This document shows positions 18,943 through 30,011 of a stretch of DNA of 64,000 nt, in pieces. Both the position numbers and the translations under genes were made by a program. Position 1 is the stretch's first letter. Each line of letters begins with the position of its first letter. A model generated the notes under the pieces. That model saw only the letters and a list, made by a program, of their open reading frames with translations, did not search any database and had not been told where the DNA came from. Origin of the DNA: Phytophthora colocasiae. Its lineage: Eukaryota; Oomycota; Peronosporomycetes; Peronosporales; Peronosporaceae. Location of the stretch: positions 1,116,001 through 1,180,000 of the forward strand of contig JAGKQI010000100.1 of assembly GCA_018806915.1 (NCBI GenBank), given 5' to 3'.

Positions 18943-20636
18943 CTACGAAGAACTGTTTGTGTTGTCCACTTGAGCTTCCTGAAGTACTTGTCTTGCGACT
19001 CCTTCCCAGCTTTGAGCATGTGAAAACTTGTAGTGCAAAAGGTAGCTAAAGCCACGCAGTAGTAAGGAACAGCGGAAGGCCATGACATATTCGTCAGGGA
19101 TGTACTCGATCCGATCGATCCTATAACAAATAAAAAAAGTCAGTAAGAGTAACACATAAAAGTTATGTGGGTTGCGTACGTGTGTAAGTGCTCCAGGAAC
19201 AGTTGAGCGTTCATTCCTTCCGTGACAGTTCGATCGTCGTTGTCAATCATCAGCCGCGCCTGCTTCTCCAAGAAATACGGGTCCATGTTTGTTGTCTTGA
19301 CGCGCATGTCCTTCGTCAAGACTTCAATGATATCGTCACGTGAACCGCCAGCAAGTGCTACGATGAGCTTGGCCAAATGAACCCTGTGTTCTTTCGAGAT
19401 GTGTTTCACCTGGCCATAGTCGATGAGGCCGAGGCGTCCGTCCTTAAGCAGCAGGATGTTACCAGGATGCGGATCCCCGTTGAATGACCCATCCACGAAA
19501 ATCTCGTAGCCGTGCACGTCCACGATGAGCTTTAGAATCTCAGGCAAGTTCAGCAACTGATGCTGCTCGTCTTCTCGTGGTTCCCAGTCCTTCGGGGCGA
19601 TAAAACCCAGTGTGTAATCATAAGATGCTCTACCGATTTTCCTGGCCAACCGCTTCGCTCCGAGTGTAAATCCATACAGGCGTAACTGCGAGGAAGAAGG
19701 GCCGACTTCAATATCCAAACCTTGTGCTTCTCGTGCCTTGTCTTTTCGTCCCTGCTCCTGCTTCAAAAAGTCGATTGTGACTCCCTTATCCGCCGCGATC
19801 GCCTCGAAATGGTCCTGAATGCCGTCCAGTAGCTTGCGTCCTTTCAAAAACTCCATCACTAACACTTCCTTCGTACACAGCTCCATCTTCGGTTCTGGAA
19901 TGGCAACTTTAGCAGCGTAGGGGCTTTTCGCAATATTCTTCCTCACGGTATCTAAATTCTTGGCCTCTTCCACGTAGTTAAACTCGGTCATGAACTGCTT
20001 CTCCACCTCAACGAGATACGGCAGATGTGCTGGCTGGAAATACCTGCAAAAGTCCTGAATAGTTTTAATATCCCAGCGGAAAAACGTCTCCGCGTCAGGG
20101 TGTTGCACCTTCACAGCCACTTCTTGACCATCAAGCAGCACTGCTCGATGCGCTTGGCCAATAGACGCCGCTCCAAGTGGCTTGGGGTCGACCGACTTGA
20201 AAACCTGATCTAAGGGTTTGCCATAGCTACGCTCAATGATAGCACAGATCTCCTCCACCGGTTTGGATGGAGCGTCATCCTGGAGCTTGGCAGCGCGGTC
20301 TAAATACTGTTTAGGCAGCACGTCAGGCCTGGTAGAGCCCGTCTGAGCCAGCTTCACATAGAAACCTTTGAGCTCCAGCACGATATCGAACACCTCAGGC
20401 GCGTATTTCTCGTGGAGCTTCTCGTATTCGGCATCCTGTTCCTCATCGGACAATTCGAGTTGGTCCATGTACAGTTGTGCTGCTCGGTAGTGCAAGTAGA
20501 TAGGGAAGGCTTTACGCCAGAAGTACAGCGAGCGGTTAAATCCCTCGTCTGAGTGAGCCGCATACGTCACACCGCTGGCCCCCACCGCCGTGGAGCCTAG
20601 CAACAGCCGCGCGCCATTGCGGAACATCAACTCCAT
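18943..20636 (-). CDS. ABC1/ADCK (UbiB-type) atypical kinase
   Basis: Exon 1 is 20636-19180, the intron 19179-19121, exon 2 19120-18943; 544 residues in frame. The N-terminal helical part and the family motifs are present: VKLAQTGSTRPDVLP (KxGQ-like motif with Ala for Gly), LGAASIGQAHRAVL (the Ala-rich loop replacing the glycine loop), EVAVKVQHP (ATP-binding Lys), FNGDPHPGNILLLKDG (catalytic loop) and LGLIDYGQ (metal-binding Asp). These enzymes are mitochondrial or plastid and several support coenzyme Q synthesis; closest by pattern is the ADCK1/5 branch. No obvious long presequence beyond a hydrophobic stretch at residues 10-27. Confidence 0.88.
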
Positions 20637-20989
20637 TATTAATTATGTGCGGTTGGAAGGCAATAATATATTGTAATAATAATAGTAGGTTAGATTTTAC
20701 TTTCTTTGATAGTAATAATAAAACGTAGGTATTATTCATATATTTTTCAAACTATAATAACACATAGTAACACTAACTAACAGCATAATACTATGTAACA
20801 GCATAATATTACTTTTCCAATTGAAAATAGTAATAGTAATCAAAATGGCCCGGCTATGTGGTTGCAAGAACAAAGCCGGGACAGGAATGAGACGGGGACG
20901 TCCCTTAGCGTTACTCTCGTGGAATCCCCCTAAGTAACGCCACCGCCGTTACTTTGCGCTTACATCATTGTAGTGCGAGCGCTACATGC
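20637..20989. other. AT-rich intergenic region
   Basis: Contains runs of TAATAATA and short repeats of TAACA/ATAACA from 20690 to 20830. No gene seen. It holds the ADCK promoter side and ends at the copia target duplication. Confidence 0.6.
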
Positions 20990-20994
20990 GCGCC
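20990..20994. repeat. 5-bp target duplication of the copia element (left)
   Basis: GCGCC at 20990-20994 is repeated at 38607-38611, just outside the two LTRs. Confidence 0.75.
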
Positions 20995-21197
20995 TATTGC
21001 GTTATAACCGTCAGTTTCGGAAGTGAGATGGCTCACATGGCCATCTCGACCGGTACATCCTTCGGTTGATGAAGCTGGCATCTTTCCGTTGGCCGCCAGC
21101 GAGCCATCGCTTTTAGCCAATAGTATCTTTTCTAAATTTGGCCTATCATTTTCCTTCAACTTGTCTTATACAAACTGATATACAATTCCACGCAACA
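20995..21197 (-). repeat. copia 3' LTR
   Basis: 203 bp, TGTTGCGTGG at its 5' end on the minus strand and CGCAATA at the other. It differs from 38406-38606 by a 2-bp insertion (GGCC for GC) and a few substitutions. A purine tract (AGTGGGAG on the minus strand) precedes it. Confidence 0.85.
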
Positions 21198-21961
21198 CTC
21201 CCACTAAAGATGGCAGCATCCCAAAACGTATCATTATCAGTGATCTTCAACTTGAGCACAGAAACACTCAGTGCATTTATTTATGACTTGGCAGTTGGTA
21301 ATTTAAATAAATGCAACTTCCCAAACCTTTTCCGCCTTTTGCCTTTTGCTCTCACTCTCTCTTCTACCTCCCAACTACGCAAGTGCGGTCCGACGTTACC
21401 CCTCGGGGGGGGGGGGGGGGGTCATCACACGCTGCCCGTATTCCCTCAGGCGGCGGTAGTCTGGCTTAGGCCACAGTGGGCTTCGGCTCCCGGCTTCTTG
21501 GCATTCAACGGATTACCAATAGCTCATTGGGGGCACTGCGGTGCAGAAAGTCTGGTTATCCATCAACTCGTGGTGGCCCAGTCTATGATCATAGCACCTT
21601 TTAGTGGCGGTAGGGGAGAGAGTCGGATAGCTTAAAATTTACAAAAACTTTGAGTAAAATTACTCTGGAGCAAGGGGCGAATAGCCCGGACATGCCTAAA
21701 TAACTTTGATGGGGTTAGGTGGTCGATAAAACGATGGTTTTATGACTAAATCTCTCCTTTAAACCTAACCTCACCTAAAAATGACTGTTCTTTCGTTTAC
21801 TTTAAAATGGATTTGTCAAATTTAAACCTGAATTTATTCTTTTCAGTGTGTATTTACCAAAAAAACAATTTGAGGCTTGATTTCTGTATTTGAGGACTAA
21901 TTAAATTATTTGAGTCTCCCTTATTCAACCCCCCCTCCCTATTCAAGCTCTTTAACTCCCA
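21198..21961 (-). other. copia 3' untranslated region
   Basis: About 760 bp between the copia stop codon (21962-21964) and the 3' LTR. No coding sequence seen. Contains a G-run at 21408-21421 and AT-rich stretches. Confidence 0.5.
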
Positions 21962-22014
21962 TTAATAATCGGAGTTTCTCAAAAATTGACCTTGACTTAA
22001 TGGCTTAGTCAGAG
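21962..22014 (-). pseudogene. last codons of copia pol, cut off by the gypsy insertion
   Basis: On the minus strand the reading continues from 30328-30365 (CNTNNMIADAL) directly into TKPLSQGQFLRNSDY and a TAA at 21962. The ADALTK sequence is the usual end of copia RNase H. The two halves are joined by the gypsy target duplication CAGAG. Confidence 0.85.
22010..22014. repeat. 5-bp target duplication of gypsy 1
   Basis: CAGAG at 22010-22014 and at 30328-30332, immediately outside the two LTRs. Confidence 0.9.
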
Positions 22015-22330
22015 TGTGACGGGGGTCACACAGCACTTCACACAGAGGAAGGCTTGGAGTATACAAACTCCTAGTGAACGGCAGTTCACTCGGTCCCCAA
22101 AGACTTGGGGAGACTAACTAAAGATTAGGTAGATTTAAGACTGAATATATTATAGATACTTGTTAGCTTGGCCTGCAATACAAACTAAAAGATATCTATA
22201 GTGTAACCTATATAGAAGGTGATAGGTGGCTGCGGAGCCACCTGCCACGTGTCACCATGATGTGTGACACACCAAATGTATCCACTTCGGAAGAGTGACT
22301 AAAGTCACTCTTCAATGTAACCCCGTTACA
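22015..22330 (-). repeat. gypsy 1 3' LTR
   Basis: Starts TGTAACGGGG on the minus strand and ends CCCCGTCACA. Contains an internal palindrome, GAGTGACTAAAGTCACTC, near 22291. Confidence 0.9.
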
Positions 22331-22512
22331 TCCTCCCCCACTTAGATTCGACTCTCGTCCAATCAGAGAAGAGAGAAAATCCCTTTCACATTTCTCTCTT
22401 CAATGTCGAAATCGATCGACCTGCCGCCAGCTCTTATCGCTGCGGCTTCTGCTCTCACAGAGCACAGGGCGCACTGCCAACGCGTACCAGGCTTCCTTGG
22501 AAGCCCAGCAAC

Positions 22513-23850
22513 ATGTCTGCAAAGGGTGCAAACCCAGACGCGCAAGCGTCTTCACGGAAGAAGGCTGCAAAGCCAACTTCCAAGCCAGCCAAGCCTCGCG
22601 GCAAGGCTTCGGCACTTCATGAGGCCACCGATGTGGCCTCCAGGGCTTTTAGCTCGCCCAGCAGCACTGCTGCGACGGCTAGCCCTAGCCAAAGGCGCAG
22701 TAGGTCTCCGTCCCTACCGCCTGATACTCGACCGAATCCTCGGTTCGAGTATAGGGACCATAGTCCCGGTTCCTGGAGTCCTTCCGAACAGGAAGCGACT
22801 CTTGTCATCTACTCGGGCGACGAGAGCGACAACGGCGACGCCGAGGGCAAGCCTGCGGCGGGTGCTCCGACCACGGAGGAGCACCATGGAGACAAGGACA
22901 CCGCGTCCAAGTCTCCCGACAACACCAGCGGCCGTGGTGGCGACACTACGCCACCACCTGTCAGACATCTGACACTTGCTGAAGGGCGCGAACGCGCCCG
23001 GGCCATTCTGGCAGAGGAGAAGGTGCCCAGCACCAACTCCAAGAAGCGTCATGCTTCACAGTCTCCTCGTCAAGACATGACAAGGAGAAGGGAGCTCGAA
23101 GAGATCTTCGGCCCCGACGACGTCGACGATGACGACGCCGATGAGGAGGAGGGGCTCATCCGCGAGCCCCAAGAGATCACTAACGATCTCGATGAGCAGC
23201 AAGAGCTCTTTCAGGCTGCTCAACAGCCAATGCGCACCGCACCAACGGTCGCACGTGAGTCTCATCAACACGATGAGGACTCTGCCCACCAGCGGGGATA
23301 CTACCCGCCCGAGCAAGGCTCGGGAGCTGCTGCGTATCTCGAGCAGCTCCAGGACCCACGTCCTCTCATAGGGGGCCATACCTCCAAAGGCGCCTATGAG
23401 CGGGCCTTGGTTCAGAAAGAACCTCTCTTTCAAGGCAACCTCTCTGTTGCCAGGTGCGTGCTTCTAGCACAGCACCGAATTCCTCTCAAGGAATTCACCT
23501 CGCTTCGCAAGAAGCCTGAGACTAAGGGTGGTCTCAAGCCCACATGGGGTTACCCATGGGTTCTCCCAGAGAACACTGCGTCGTGGGTCGACGCTGAGGA
23601 CCTCTTTTGGCAATGGGTCCGGTTGACAGTCAAGTCAACCCAGGAGTACAACGAACTCCGTGACGAAGATCACCTGGAGGACATCCTCCGCCTCCGGGAC
23701 CTTCGTGTCCAGTTTGCCCACCTCGTAGGCAAACGTCAGCTCCATCATCAGATGGAGCGACTGAGAACTGAGTCTCAGTCCAGCGCTCACAATGAGCGCG
23801 GGTATGGAACACATACACCTGTGTTCCAACCCCGTTCAGCGGCTAAGTAG
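22513..23850 (+). CDS. antisense gene in gypsy 1, part 1
   Basis: 445 codons on the strand opposite gag-pol, from ATG 22513 to a TAG at 23848. The N-terminus is Lys/Ala/Pro-rich (RKKAAKPTSKPAKPRGKA), the middle is acidic (DDVDDDDADEEEGLI), and the last 150 residues look folded, with several Trp (PTWGYPWVLPENTASWVDAED, LFWQWVRLTV). No family recognised. The minus strand has no open frame here after the chromodomain stop at 23858, so this stretch is not a shadow of pol. After the TAG the same frame stays open to 24810. Confidence 0.6.
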   Translation: MSAKGANPDAQASSRKKAAKPTSKPAKPRGKASALHEATDVASRAFSSPSSTAATASPSQRRSRSPSLPPDTRPNPRFEYRDHSPGSWSPSEQEATLVIYSGDESDNGDAEGKPAAGAPTTEEHHGDKDTASKSPDNTSGRGGDTTPPPVRHLTLAEGRERARAILAEEKVPSTNSKKRHASQSPRQDMTRRRELEEIFGPDDVDDDDADEEEGLIREPQEITNDLDEQQELFQAAQQPMRTAPTVARESHQHDEDSAHQRGYYPPEQGSGAAAYLEQLQDPRPLIGGHTSKGAYERALVQKEPLFQGNLSVARCVLLAQHRIPLKEFTSLRKKPETKGGLKPTWGYPWVLPENTASWVDAEDLFWQWVRLTVKSTQEYNELRDEDHLEDILRLRDLRVQFAHLVGKRQLHHQMERLRTESQSSAHNERGYGTHTPVFQPRSAAK

Positions 23851-24810
23851 CCGCGGACTACTTACGAGGCAGCCGACGTGCCTCTTCCCAGCACGCGACA
23901 GCCTTCGGGCAGTCAACCTGGAGCCGCTCAATCGGCTCCCAGGTACTCTGCGACGCAGGGTACCCGCGCCACTTCACTCGGAGCTGGCGCTTCCCACCGC
24001 GACGCCGCTCCTGGAGAACCCGCTCCACATGGTAGTGGCGTTCTCCGTTCCGGTCAAGCAAAGCCGGAGGAGGCCTCGCTCGACTGCTCTTTCGAGCCGT
24101 CCCCGACGTTGGGGACTCAGAGGCCTTCGACCGGGCCTCTTGACCAACTTGTTGCTGAGCAACAGGAGGAGATCCGTCTCCTCCGAGCGCGTGTCCTTGC
24201 GCTTGAGGGTGCTCTTGGTCTTGAGCATGGCGGCCAAGCTGCCCCTGCAGCCGACCTGCCTGGTGTCTTGCGCCAGTTGGGAGACCTGCGTCTCGCGATG
24301 CAGGATCTTCATGGTCGTGTAGACCGTAGTGCCTCTTCGCGGACACTTGACTCCCTTCGTCAAGAGGTCTACGACCTTCAGGCGACGATGTCTCGCCGGG
24401 AGTCGCAACCGTACGCGTACTCCCCGTCGTCGCGCGACTCGCGCCTAGGGGCCTACTCGCTTGGCCCCTCGGTGTATCCACACCGCTCGTACCTTCCACC
24501 GGGGTACGGCTTCGCCCCTGGGAGTCACCAAACTCCCTATTACCTGGGGCGCTCTGCGCCTGACGCTCAACCTCGCGTCGAGGAGGTTCACTCTCCTCCT
24601 CGCGGCCGCCTTCAACCTCTTGAGGGGCCGCATGACCCTGAGGTCATGGTACCGCTTCAGACGACCCACATAAAACGTCGGGTGGGTCGTCATCGACTTA
24701 GGCAAGTCGATCGTGTAGGCAGCGCCGTGCCTACTCAGGACCTTCAAGGGTCCAATGAAGCGATGCTTCAACTTGTTGCTCACCGTGGAGCTAACAGTGT
24801 TAAGAGGTAG
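23851..24810 (+). CDS. antisense gene in gypsy 1, part 2 (coiled coil)
   Basis: Continues the frame of 22513-23850 after its TAG; an ATG at 23878 could start it separately. It contains a convincing coiled coil (LVAEQQEEIRLLRARVLALE, LRQLGDLRLAMQDLHGRVD, LDSLRQEVYDLQATM) at codons 80-175 of this part, then a Tyr/Ser/Pro-rich stretch. It overlaps the chromodomain and the integrase tail on the other strand. Confidence 0.5.
   Translation, partial: PRTTYEAADVPLPSTRQPSGSQPGAAQSAPRYSATQGTRATSLGAGASHRDAAPGEPAPHGSGVLRSGQAKPEEASLDCSFEPSPTLGTQRPSTGPLDQLVAEQQEEIRLLRARVLALEGALGLEHGGQAAPAADLPGVLRQLGDLRLAMQDLHGRVDRSASSRTLDSLRQEVYDLQATMSRRESQPYAYSPSSRDSRLGAYSLGPSVYPHRSYLPPGYGFAPGSHQTPYYLGRSAPDAQPRVEEVHSPPRGRLQPLEGPHDPEVMVPLQTTHIKRRVGRHRLRQVDRVGSAVPTQDLQGSNEAMLQLVAHRGANSVKR
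23858..24060 (-). CDS. gypsy 1 chromodomain
   Basis: The C-terminal part of the minus-strand frame 24499-23858 reads HYHVERVLQERRRGGKRQ, LRVKWRGYPASQSTWEPI and ends at 23858. The Tyr/Trp aromatic cage pattern (YHVE, VKWRGY, STWEP) is that of a chromodomain, which tethers chromovirus integrases to modified histones. This frame is not the integrase frame, which stops at 24445; a frameshift or a splice would be needed to join them. Confidence 0.75.
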
Positions 24811-27800
24811 GTTCCTAGTGTCGAGTAGCACTAAGTCACCCACATTAAATACACTTAAGTTTCCTCTCCCATGTTGGTCTGAGTACTCCTTTTGCTTGTC
24901 CTGTGCGAGTGCCATTGCATCTCGCACCCGGCTGATCACATTCAGCCTGTTGCCGACAAATGTCGACAACTTCTTCCGCAACGCGGCTGGTTCCACACCG
25001 GAAACCTGGGAGGAAAGCTCTTTCCGAGCCTCTCCCCCACTTACTCTCGAAGCCGCGGTGCCCCCACCCAGTGTGAGCGGCACCTGGGGGTTCCGAAGCC
25101 CGTTCAAGTAGAACGGCGTGAATCCCGTTGACGCGTGTACCGCGTTGTTGAGTGCAAACTCAATCATAGGCAGCTGCGCTGACCAAGAGCGCGGCGCCTC
25201 AGCGCAAACACTGCGCAGCACGTCCTCAACCACTCGGTTGACGCGCTCAGTCTGACCATCGGTCTGCGGATGGTCCGCTGTTGACATCGACAACCGTGTT
25301 CCAAGCAATTGGAACAGCGTTTTTCAAAACGCAGCGGTAAACCGCGGGTCGCGGTCAGAGACAACAGTCTCAGGCAACCCGTGATAGCGGAATACGCTAT
25401 CAAGGAACAACTTCGCAGTTTGTTCCCCGGTAATGGTCTCAGAGACCGGAGCAAGATGCACCATCTTGCTCAACCGGCATACAAACACCACAATGCCGGT
25501 GTTCTTCTGGTCATCGGCCGGAAGGCCGAAGACAAAGTCGAGACTCATCGACTTCCAGCAGTCCAGAGGGACTGGCAGGCTCTGCAGCGGAGCCGACGCG
25601 TGCCCCGCAGGCTTCACGCGCTGACATGTTTCACATGTCTTGATGTACTTGGCCACCCACTTGTACATGTGGGCCCACCAAAACATCTGAGAGACCCCGT
25701 GATAGGTCTTCTCTCGGCCCAAGTGGCCACTCGAAGGCACATCGTGTGCCTCGTGAAGTATATCATACTTCAGATCCTCGTCGTTTGGAACAACGACCCG
25801 CGGAGGATCCCCGGGCTCCACCCGATAGTGGAGCAGGCCATCGGCCCACTCATAGCGGTGGAGCCGTGCCCGCTGTCGAGGCGTAAGCCATTCGACCTTG
25901 GCATCCATGCCAGCGGACAAATACCGCACAATAGGGGCGAGGGTGTCATCGTCCCGATACGCCAAGCGTATTCGATCGTAAAGATCCGTCGTGGCCCGAC
26001 TAATATGAGCGAACTCATAGTCGGGCCTGCGCGACAAAGCGTCGGCAAGCGTGTTGAGCTTGCCAGGCTTGTATTCAACGCGGAAGTTGTACTCCGCGAA
26101 GAATGACAGCCAACGCGCCATCCGCTGCGATAAATGCGGCGTATGGATGGCTGTCCGCAAGGACGCGTGGTCTGTATAGACCACAAAGGGCCTTGAGCCC
26201 AGAAGATGCACCCTGAACTTGACAAGGGCGTACTTCATCGACAAGAGTTCCTTGTCGTGAACGGGGTAATTCCGTTCGGCAGCCTTCAGCTGTCTGGACT
26301 GGAACGAGATCACCCGATCTCGTCCCTCATCGTCCTGTTGCAATAGCGCACAGCCAATTGCATAGTCGGAAGCGTCACAGACAACGCTAAACGACTTGGC
26401 ATCGTCCGGCAACGCCAGGACGGGCGCGCATTGCAAGCTCGCCTTGGTGCTGTCAAAAGCATCCTGGTGCTGGCGCTCCCAGCACCACTCGGCCTCCTTC
26501 TTCAGAAGGTCCGACAAAGGCTTTGCGAGTCCCGCATAGCCAGCACTGTACTTGTGCAAGTAGTTGGCTAAGCCCAACCACTTCCTCAGGTCCTTCTGTG
26601 ACCGAGGAACAGGCCATGCCGCAATGGCTTTGACCTTATCGGGATCCGCTCGGACCCCGACGCTGCTGACGAAGCAGCCGAGGACCTTAATCTCCTCAGC
26701 TGCGAAGACGCACTTGTCGATGTTGGCATAGAGCTTGTTAGCTCTCATGACCTCAAACACTCGACGGAGGTGCTCCCGATGCACCTCTATAGCCGTCTTG
26801 CCTCCCTCGGCACGGCTATGGACGAATATATCGTCAAAGTACGTCTGCGTGAACGCACGCAAAGGTCTAAACAACTGTGTGACCAAGCGATTGAAGGTCG
26901 CTGGTGCGTTGGATAGACCTTGTGGCATTACCATCCACTCCCAGAGCATACCGCTCGGCGTGCTCACGGCCGTGAGCGGGATATCACACTCCCGCATCAG
27001 GATCTGGTAGTATCCATCCACCAGGTCCAGCGCGCTATACAGCGTGCAGCCGGCTATGTTGTTCAACAACACATCCTTGCGAGGGATCGGCGTCTGTGCT
27101 GGCACAGTCGCGCTGTTCAGCTTATTGTAAGCATGAACCAGACGCCACTTCCCGTTCGGCTTGTGAACGCAGAAGGTTGGCGTCGAGTGCGGGGACTTCG
27201 ATTCCCGCACCATTCCCGCTTTCGCCTTAGCGGCGAAGAACGCGTCAATGACGTCGCTCTGCTCTCGGGGCAGGGGCCATTGACGCGTGACACAATACTT
27301 TGTGCCTGGCACGAGATCAATCTCGTGCCTGATCCCTCGGTCTGGTGGGAGCTTTGAGGGTGGGTCCTTGGACACCACGTCCTCAAACTCCTTCACTAAA
27401 GGATACAGCGGATCCTTTGGATTCTTCAGAATCTCGGAGCCCGTGCGCGACGCACGTTGCTTCCGGAACTCCTCCAGGACGTCTTCGTCCATCACTGAGG
27501 AGGAGTTCAGCTCCTCTGGAGTGGGCTCCGGCCTAAGGAGAACCATTTTCGATATCTCCCCGGCCATCAACTCGGCCAGGAAGTCCTCCATCGCGACTTC
27601 CTCGAGGTTCAATAGCTCTGATACCTCAGGCAGGGGTGCCAACTCGATGGCCCCCGCCTTCACGCGATGCCCGGTCACGCCGTCGAAGATGTGATAGCAT
27701 TCTTCGACCGACTGTGACCTAGGAGCCTTTAGCTCCTGTCCCAAGTCCTCGTGGACTTCTTCGGGATGGTATTCTACCAACCCCGGCTTACGACCATGGC

Positions 27801-28797
27801 GTGGGGTTAACTTACCCACGCCAGGTGATGCCACTACGATGGCATCACGAGCCCTCATGGCTCCGTGCGGAACTGCGTTACCCGCATCGGAAGCACCCTT
27901 GGTGTCTTCCTGATCAGTTATGGTCTGAGCGACCTTGCGTGGAACTACTTCTCTCACGCCTGGTGATGCCACTACTTCGGCATCACGAGCCCTCGTGGCT
28001 CCATGCGGAACTCTGTTACCCGCATCAGTTATGGTCTGAGCGACCTGGCGTCGAACTACTTCTCGTACGCCTGGCGATGCCACTACTTCGGCATCGCGAG
28101 CCATCTTGGCTTCCTGCGGAACTCTTTGATCCGCTTGTGGACCTAAGTTACCCACCTGGTTAGTGCTCTCGGGCACTACCACAGTCGCAGCCTGTACGTC
28201 GCTGCGACTTCGTGCGTGGGGCCCTGCTATCGTTGCAGACCCACACGTAGGGCAAGGGCCTCCGCCCGTTGCCCCGGTCATCCATGGCCCACGATCACTT
28301 CTCGTGTGGGGCGATGTAGCACCGACTACACCAGCCCCCAAATACTCCTCGGACGCTGCCGCGTCCTGGCGGTTCCAGCGAACGCCCTTAGTCCTGACAG
28401 AGGTGGGAACATGACTCACCAAAGCTCTGTCAGAGACTGCAGGCCGGCTAGCCCCAATGGCTTTGCCGCGCCAATCGATCCAGGGCTCGTGCTTCTCAAG
28501 CCACGGCATCCCTAGGATCAAGTCGTACTTGTCCATCTCGAGGACAATGAACGACTCCACGCTGTCGAAGTCCTCAAACTTCACAGCCAGGTCCACCTGG
28601 ACCTTTGGTACTTCCACCACCGTACCATCGGCTAGTCGTACGGCGACTAGCCCACTTCCCTCGCTCTCACGTAGAGCGTCCTCAAACTTGCCGCGGTTCC
28701 TCGCGACAGTTTGTCGGCGAGCAAAGTTTTTGCTCGCCCCAGAGTCTATCAAGACTCTAAAGGGGTTGTTAAACCCCCGTACACTTGCGTGTACCAC
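24445..28797 (-). pseudogene. gypsy 1 pol (protease, RT, RNase H, integrase) with one in-frame stop
   Basis: From 28797: an aspartic protease (LIDSGASKNFARR), reverse transcriptase (YSALDLVDGYYQI, the active-site box TYFDDIFVHS), RNase H (VVCDASDYAIGCALLQQ, TDHASLRT) and integrase with the HHCC zinc domain (SGHLGREKTYH, CETCQRVKP) and catalytic core (SLDFVFGLP, VSDRDPRFT). At 25324-25326 a TGA interrupts the frame where a Trp codon would be expected. The same frame resumes at once through the catalytic Glu region (DHPQTDGQTERVNR) and the integrase C-terminal domain (KLKHRFIGPLKVL) to 24445. So a single point mutation separates pol from being open. Confidence 0.88.
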
Positions 28798-28925
28798 CAG
28801 CAGCCCACCGCTGCCCTTCTCCGCTTTGAGAGTCCCAAGACTCTCTGGGGCTAAGTCTCCACTGCGTGTGCCTCCCGCACCACCCGCATGGGGACTTAGT
28901 GTTTCCCCAGTAGGGCGCCCCGCCC

Positions 28926-29936
28926 CTACTGGTCCCCGGAGTTCCCCTGACTCTTGGGCGCCGGCTTCTTCCAGCGGCCCTTAGAGCCCTGAGGCTTGGA
29001 AGACCTCTTCCATTGACCCCCAGAGGGGCAGACACGTGCGAAGTGTCCGAAACGGCCGCACTCGAAACAGCGGATGCGTTTCTGCTCGGCGAGCCCCAAG
29101 TCCATAGGGGCTGGTCCCGAGCCTGCTCCATTCCCAGGAGCACTGGCCGACACCGTCGTCGGCCCGCTGTGGCCTTGCCACGCAGAGGCAGGAGTCTGAG
29201 CCTGTGTATGGCTGTACTCCTCCTGGAGCGCGACTTGAATCGCCTCCTCCATCGTGTTGACCTGCACGCGGAACAGTTGCGTGCGGGCCGGGCTTACTCT
29301 TAAGCCGTCCATGAACACAGTTACTTGGATGTGTTCAGGTAGGGGGTTTCCTACCAGAGATGCCGCGAGAACACGCATCTCTTGGATGTACTCGTGCAGG
29401 TCACGTTTCCCTTGCTTGCAGGCTAGGAAGCGTGACCGCTGGCGATACTCATAGTTCGCCGGGAGGAATGCGGCCCGAAGCTGTTCGCACAGCTGGGTCC
29501 AGGATGTAAAACATCCAGGCGACGTCGCTTCGCGCGTGTACGCCCATGTCTTCGCTCGACCCCCGAGGTTAGACAGCGCGAAAGCGACCCGAAGTCGCTC
29601 CACCGAGAGAGCCGCCTCCATGGCGAGCTCAACTTCTCGGATCCAGAAGTGAAGGTTTTCACCTTCTTTCCCTTCATAGGGAAGAACCTTGAGTCTTAAA
29701 GGCTTGGGCTGAACCGGCCTCGGTTCAACCACAGGAGCCTCAAAGGTTCCTCGAACGTGCTCAATGAGCCCACGTTCGTACATGTCGAACGCCGCCACGC
29801 GTTCGACCTGCTCGGCCGGCGTCGCCGCCGCCAAGCTCCGGAAGGCATCCATCCCAAAGATGCCCGCCATCTTCCGGACCGACTCAAACTGAGAGTCGGT
29901 CAAGTGAGGAAACTCACTTCGATCCATGATGGCCAA
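28926..29936 (-). CDS. gypsy 1 Gag with zinc knuckle
   Basis: 336 residues. The central retrotransposon gag domain shows FWIREVELAMEAALSVERLR, AKTWAYTREATSP and FLACKQGKRDLHEYIQEMR. The C-terminus has one CCHC knuckle, CFECGRFGHFARVC, for RNA binding. Starts 75 nt after the 5' LTR. Gag and pol are in separate frames with stops between 28926 and 28797. Confidence 0.88.
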   Translation of the reverse strand: MAIMDRSEFPHLTDSQFESVRKMAGIFGMDAFRSLAAATPAEQVERVAAFDMYERGLIEHVRGTFEAPVVEPRPVQPKPLRLKVLPYEGKEGENLHFWIREVELAMEAALSVERLRVAFALSNLGGRAKTWAYTREATSPGCFTSWTQLCEQLRAAFLPANYEYRQRSRFLACKQGKRDLHEYIQEMRVLAASLVGNPLPEHIQVTVFMDGLRVSPARTQLFRVQVNTMEEAIQVALQEEYSHTQAQTPASAWQGHSGPTTVSASAPGNGAGSGPAPMDLGLAEQKRIRCFECGRFGHFARVCPSGGQWKRSSKPQGSKGRWKKPAPKSQGNSGDQ

Positions 29937-30011
29937 CTACTTCTGGCCACAGAGGATTCAGGTAATCAATCTACCCGCGTAGGCGTAGGATTGACTACAA
30001 GTGCTACCAAG

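Noticed and set aside
20995..21197. Solo LTR
   Set aside because: The target duplication GCGCC pairs it with the LTR at 38406-38606, and copia coding sequence runs between them.
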